From Deltaproteobacteria bacterium GWA2_55_10 (GTDB lineage Bacteria > Desulfobacterota > GWC2-55-46): DNA of 16,629 bases. The stretch covers positions 1,210 to 17,838 of the forward strand of contig MGPL01000132.1 of assembly GCA_001797415.1 (NCBI GenBank), given 5' to 3'. A program made the position numbers and the translations under genes. The notes beneath the pieces were generated by a model. It did no database searches, was not told where the DNA came from, and saw only the letters and a program-made list of their open reading frames with translations. Shown here piece by piece: positions 14,792-16,629 of the stretch; position 1 is the stretch's first letter; each line of letters starts with the position of its first letter.

Positions 14792-14833
14792 TTCAACTTC
14801 CATTTTCAGGCCGCGAATAAGCCTTGAAGCGCT

Positions 14834-15571
14834 TTACAGCCGATACCTTCTTACAACCGCTCCCATGCACAGGGCCGCTCCAAGGAGCGCCATCGTGCCC
14901 GGCTCAGGCACCCTGTGGTCGCCGTTTCCGACGCCAGACTCTGCGTCATGGGATGGCGGAACGAACTCCTCTATATCAATGTCGCCGTTGACGGCTATTT
15001 TTGTATAAGCGTCGAAGTGTATCCTGTATGGTGAATCGAGGCCCGATACGTCGACCAGGAAGTCCTCGAAATACATCGTGCCGTTGGCGTCTGGCGTGGG
15101 CCCCTGTCCGGCGTCATCCTGCGTGTTGTAGGCGAGCGCCGTGTTGTTCGGGTCGAAGGTGAAGGCGAACTCGGTGTAGAAGGTCTCGAATATCCCGTGC
15201 TTCGGCAGGTCGCCCGGATCGTGCGTAAGGTCTGCCTCAATGGGAGCCGTGCCGTAGACCATATCGGCGGTCACGTCTATCGTGGTCCCGTTGAAGGTAA
15301 ATGAACCGAGGTCAGAGTTAGCAGGCCCGACCTTGGGGGTAATGGCCGCCGAGATATAGAAAGTATCGGCAAGCGTCGTGTCCTGGTCAGGGATGAGGAG
15401 AGCGTAAAGCGTGAACTGGTCGCTTGTCGCTACGATAGTATCTGTCGTGTCGTCATAAACCCCGTTCAGTATGTCCAACTGAAGGGTTGGCTGCGCCAGC
15501 GCCGGTCCTCCGGCCAGCAATGGCGCGACAAGTGCGGCACCGGCAAGCAGGCTCTTGAGACCTCGTTTCAT
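14834..15571 (-). CDS. PEP-CTERM exported protein, 245 aa
   Basis: Signal peptide (1-26, ending ALA) then QPTLQLDI, a predicted beta-rich extracellular domain, an acidic/polar linker (about 196-220) and the sorting signal VPEPGTMALLG (221-231), hydrophobic helix and RRYR tail. Exosortase would remove the C-terminal helix during export. The body resembles the 'choice-of-anchor N' group found with alternative C-terminal anchors; I recall this by pattern only. The ATG follows GGGAGG by 6 nt. A sigma-54 promoter lies 38 nt upstream of the ATG (see separate entry), matching the known dependence of some PEP-CTERM genes on RpoN and PrsK/PrsR in Zoogloea. The exosortase must be encoded elsewhere. The two proteins here share the same VPEPGTMALLGAA core. 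Confidence 0.88.
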   Translation of the reverse strand: MKRGLKSLLAGAALVAPLLAGGPALAQPTLQLDILNGVYDDTTDTIVATSDQFTLYALLIPDQDTTLADTFYISAAITPKVGPANSDLGSFTFNGTTIDVTADMVYGTAPIEADLTHDPGDLPKHGIFETFYTEFAFTFDPNNTALAYNTQDDAGQGPTPDANGTMYFEDFLVDVSGLDSPYRIHFDAYTKIAVNGDIDIEEFVPPSHDAESGVGNGDHRVPEPGTMALLGAALCMGAVVRRYRL

Positions 15572-15608
15572 CGTGCACCTCCCTTATTGTTTTGTGACCA
15601 ATAGATAA

Positions 15609-15624
15609 AGCAAGCGCCGTGCCA
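15609..15624 (-). promoter_or_regulatory. Sigma-54 (RpoN) promoter of the PEP-CTERM genes
   Basis: Minus strand TGGCACGGCGCTTGCT matches the -24/-12 consensus TGGCAC-N5-TTGCW at every defined position, with the invariant GG and GC exactly 10 nt apart. Expected start is about 15598, giving a 27-nt leader with a GGGAGG ribosome-binding site before the ATG at 15571. Between this box and the first upstream palindrome lies an AAAAAGC/GCTTTTT pairing (15640-15656). Confidence 0.85.
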
Positions 15625-15665
15625 GGTTCTTGTTGCTTGAAAAAGCAGGCTTTTTTATCGTAATG

Positions 15666-15682
15666 AGTAAAATTTTTTTACT
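15666..15682. promoter_or_regulatory. 17-bp palindrome, candidate proximal activator site
   Basis: AGTAAAATTTTTTTACT: 7-bp arms around a 3-nt centre, centred about 76 bp upstream of the expected sigma-54 start. It is nearly identical to the palindrome at 15770. The position suits a sigma-54 activator binding site. Confidence 0.55.
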
Positions 15683-15769
15683 ATTCCTGGATGCATTTTA
15701 TGCCTTCCAACGGAATCGGCGGTCCTTAAGCTGGCGCACGGCGTAGGCTTTTTCGATGTAACCGTCCGG

Positions 15770-15786
15770 AGTAAAATCTTTTTACA
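15770..15786. promoter_or_regulatory. 17-bp palindrome, candidate distal activator site
   Basis: AGTAAAATCTTTTTACA matches the 15666 site at 15 of 17 positions, in the same orientation, start to start 104 bp apart, close to ten helical turns. It is centred about 180 bp upstream of the sigma-54 start. A further TTTTACT half-site at 15799-15805 and an ACAGC/GCTGT pairing extend it into a larger palindrome (15770-15805). It also lies about 75-90 bp upstream of the divergent DUF3015 promoter. Apart from these signals I see no gene in 15572-15916. Confidence 0.55.
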
Positions 15787-15859
15787 GCGCCAGCTGTTTT
15801 TTACTCGAATTTTGGAGATGGTAAATAATCTTCCGATAGCCTTTTTTTTGTGAGCTTCA

Positions 15860-15887
15860 TTGACAAGCAAGGGTTTTGAGCTATCCT
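15860..15887 (+). promoter_or_regulatory. Predicted sigma-70 promoter of the first DUF3015 gene
   Basis: TTGACA (15860-15865, perfect -35), 16 nt, then TATCCT (15882-15887). The start would lie near 15894, with AGGAGG at 15906-15911 before the ATG. Confidence 0.6.
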
Positions 15888-15916
15888 AATTAAAAACCAC
15901 TACTCAGGAGGTGCGC

Positions 15917-16399
15917 ATGAAAAGGCTATTGGCTGGATGCTCTCTTGCCGTTCTAACGGGGATCGCTGTGCTTCCTGGCTACGCTTATGCCCAGGGCGCT
16001 TATGACACCAACACGGGGTGCGGTCTCGGGCATATGCTTTTTAAAGAAATCGGCCAGGACAAGACGCTCTTCCAGGTGTTCGCCGTGACGACTAACGGGA
16101 CCTTCGGCAACCAGACCTTCGGCATTACCTCCGGCACGCTGGAATGCCAGCAGCCCACTTCGTTCGTGAGCAACGAGAAGCTCAAGAACTTCGTTGCCGT
16201 GAACATGGAGACGCTGGCCCAGGACATGGCCGCAGGTAGCGGGGAGTCGCTCGTGACCCTGGCCGAGCTCATGGAGGTGCCGACGGATAAGAGGTCTGCC
16301 TTTTATGCTTCTCTCCAGACCAATTTCACCAAGATATACACCTCTTCAAGCGTACAGTCCTCAGAGGTGATAGACAACATTTCCAGGACCTCGTTGTAA
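15917..16399 (+). CDS. DUF3015-family secreted protein, copy 1
   Basis: 160 aa with a signal peptide (1-26, cleavage after AYA) and a mature part of about 134 aa. Diagnostic features are NTGCGLGHMLF (32-42), LFQVFAVTTNGTFGNQTFGI (51-70) and SGTLEC (72-77), the pattern I associate with DUF3015, a family of unknown function. Two cysteines (35 and 77) in the mature protein could form a disulfide; Cys8 is in the signal peptide. The ATG at 15917 is preferred over GTG at 15911 because that GTG overlaps the AGGAGG ribosome-binding site, which sits 5 nt from the ATG. It has its own TTGACA promoter and is followed 84 nt later by a paralogue. The protein is probably periplasmic or outer-surface. Confidence 0.85.
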   Translation: MKRLLAGCSLAVLTGIAVLPGYAYAQGAYDTNTGCGLGHMLFKEIGQDKTLFQVFAVTTNGTFGNQTFGITSGTLECQQPTSFVSNEKLKNFVAVNMETLAQDMAAGSGESLVTLAELMEVPTDKRSAFYASLQTNFTKIYTSSSVQSSEVIDNISRTSL

Positions 16400-16427
16400 A
16401 ACGTCTGGTTTACAGCTTAATTTATGA

Positions 16428-16454
16428 TTGACACGGGCCTCTTTAAGGTATAAA
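16428..16454 (+). promoter_or_regulatory. Predicted sigma-70 promoter of the second DUF3015 gene
   Basis: TTGACA (16428-16433) and TATAAA (16449-16454) with a 15-nt spacer; moving the -10 by two bases gives 17. It lies in the 84-nt gap between the tandem genes and mirrors the promoter of copy 1, so the second gene can be transcribed on its own. CAGGAGG at 16471-16477 is the ribosome-binding site. A GTAAA/TTTAC pairing just after the copy-1 stop is too weak to call a terminator. Confidence 0.55.
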
Positions 16455-16483
16455 AGATTTCAAAACCCTTCAGGAGGTCCTGG

Positions 16484-16629
16484 ATGAAAAGACTTTTTGC
16501 TGTTGGCTCATCGCTCCTTCTCGCAGGCGTGCTCTTTATGCCTGCAAGCGCTTCTGCCCAGGGCGCGTATGACACCAATACCGGGTGCGGTCTTGGTAAC
16601 CAGCTCTTCAGGGAAATAGGTCAGGACAA
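16484..16629 (+). CDS. DUF3015-family secreted protein, copy 2 (partial, cut by window edge)
   Basis: The first 48 codons are visible: signal peptide MKRLFAVGSSLLLAGVLF...ASASA, then a mature start QGAYDTNTGCGLGNQLF. Over the 23 mature residues visible, 20 match copy 1, whereas the signal peptides differ more, showing tandem duplication followed by divergence. The ATG lies 6 nt after CAGGAGG. The reading frame is open to the window edge; everything beyond is unseen. Confidence 0.85.
   Translation, partial: MKRLFAVGSSLLLAGVLFMPASASAQGAYDTNTGCGLGNQLFREIGQD

Noticed and set aside
14785..14806. Second sigma-54 box before the small PEP-CTERM gene (TGGAAG...TTGCG)
   Set aside because: GG and GC are 11 nt apart instead of 10 and the -24 half is poor; spacing is strict for sigma-54.
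15700..15770. Possible riboswitch (structured GC-rich stretch inside an AT-rich leader)
   Set aside because: Checked by eye for c-di-GMP, cobalamin and TPP core motifs; none present, and the predicted sigma-54 start lies downstream, so it would not be in the PEP-CTERM mRNA.
15698..15781. Short startless frame (minus strand) with gene-like codons, reading ...GYIEKAYAVRQLKDRRFRW...
   Set aside because: 27 codons between stops with no ATG and no ribosome-binding site. It could be a remnant of a decayed gene, but is too short to assign.
15655..15870. 71-codon minus-strand frame upstream of the PEP-CTERM operon
   Set aside because: Covers the palindromes and promoter region, has no ribosome-binding site or family pattern, and is AT-rich unlike neighbouring genes.

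Overview
The window reads as chromosomal DNA of a GC-rich diderm (Gram-negative-type) bacterium. Protein content (PpiD, PEP-CTERM proteins, an MreBCD/PBP2/RodA elongasome, a PilT ATPase) and heavy use of AGG (Arg) and ATA (Ile) codons suggest an uncultured Desulfobacterota/'Deltaproteobacteria'- or Nitrospirota-like lineage. That placement is inference and cannot be settled from 16.6 kb.

Region 1 (1-10170, minus strand) is a long, tightly packed gene train. In transcription order it is mreB, mreC, mreD, mrdA (PBP2), rodA, pgpA, pncC/cinA-C, thpR, recA, pilT, recX, with perhaps the first codons of alaS at the left edge. The first five genes build and steer the cell-elongation peptidoglycan machine, pgpA makes phosphatidylglycerol, pncC salvages NAD, thpR acts on RNA ends, recA/recX run homologous recombination and its restraint, and pilT retracts type IV pili. 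Most junctions overlap or are separated by under 30 nt. Exceptions are mreB-mreC (a 213-nt gap with a large composite palindrome), mreC-mreD (89 nt) and pncC-thpR (127 nt with an inverted repeat). thpR appears to start at an ATA codon.

Region 2 (10171-14059) begins with a divergent control region carrying a promoter for mreB and one for ppiD. The ppiD promoter has a 16-bp palindrome overlapping its -35/spacer. ppiD (periplasmic folding factor) and proS (prolyl-tRNA synthetase) follow on the plus strand, separated by a clear intrinsic terminator.

Region 3 (14060-14474) is a gene-free gap between convergent genes. It holds a palindromic intergenic repeat, a set of mutually exclusive hairpins built on GGGTTCA half-sites, and a strong minus-strand terminator.

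Region 4 (14475-16629) is an accessory surface/secretome block. Two minus-strand PEP-CTERM proteins (an 85-aa Asn/Gly-rich one and a 245-aa one) lie downstream of a consensus-quality sigma-54 promoter. Two near-identical 17-bp palindromes sit about 76 and 180 bp upstream of its start, looking like activator sites. Facing the other way are two tandem DUF3015-type secreted proteins, each with its own sigma-70-like promoter; the second is cut by the window edge. No exosortase, PrsK/PrsR, transposase, CRISPR array, tRNA or rRNA was recognised.
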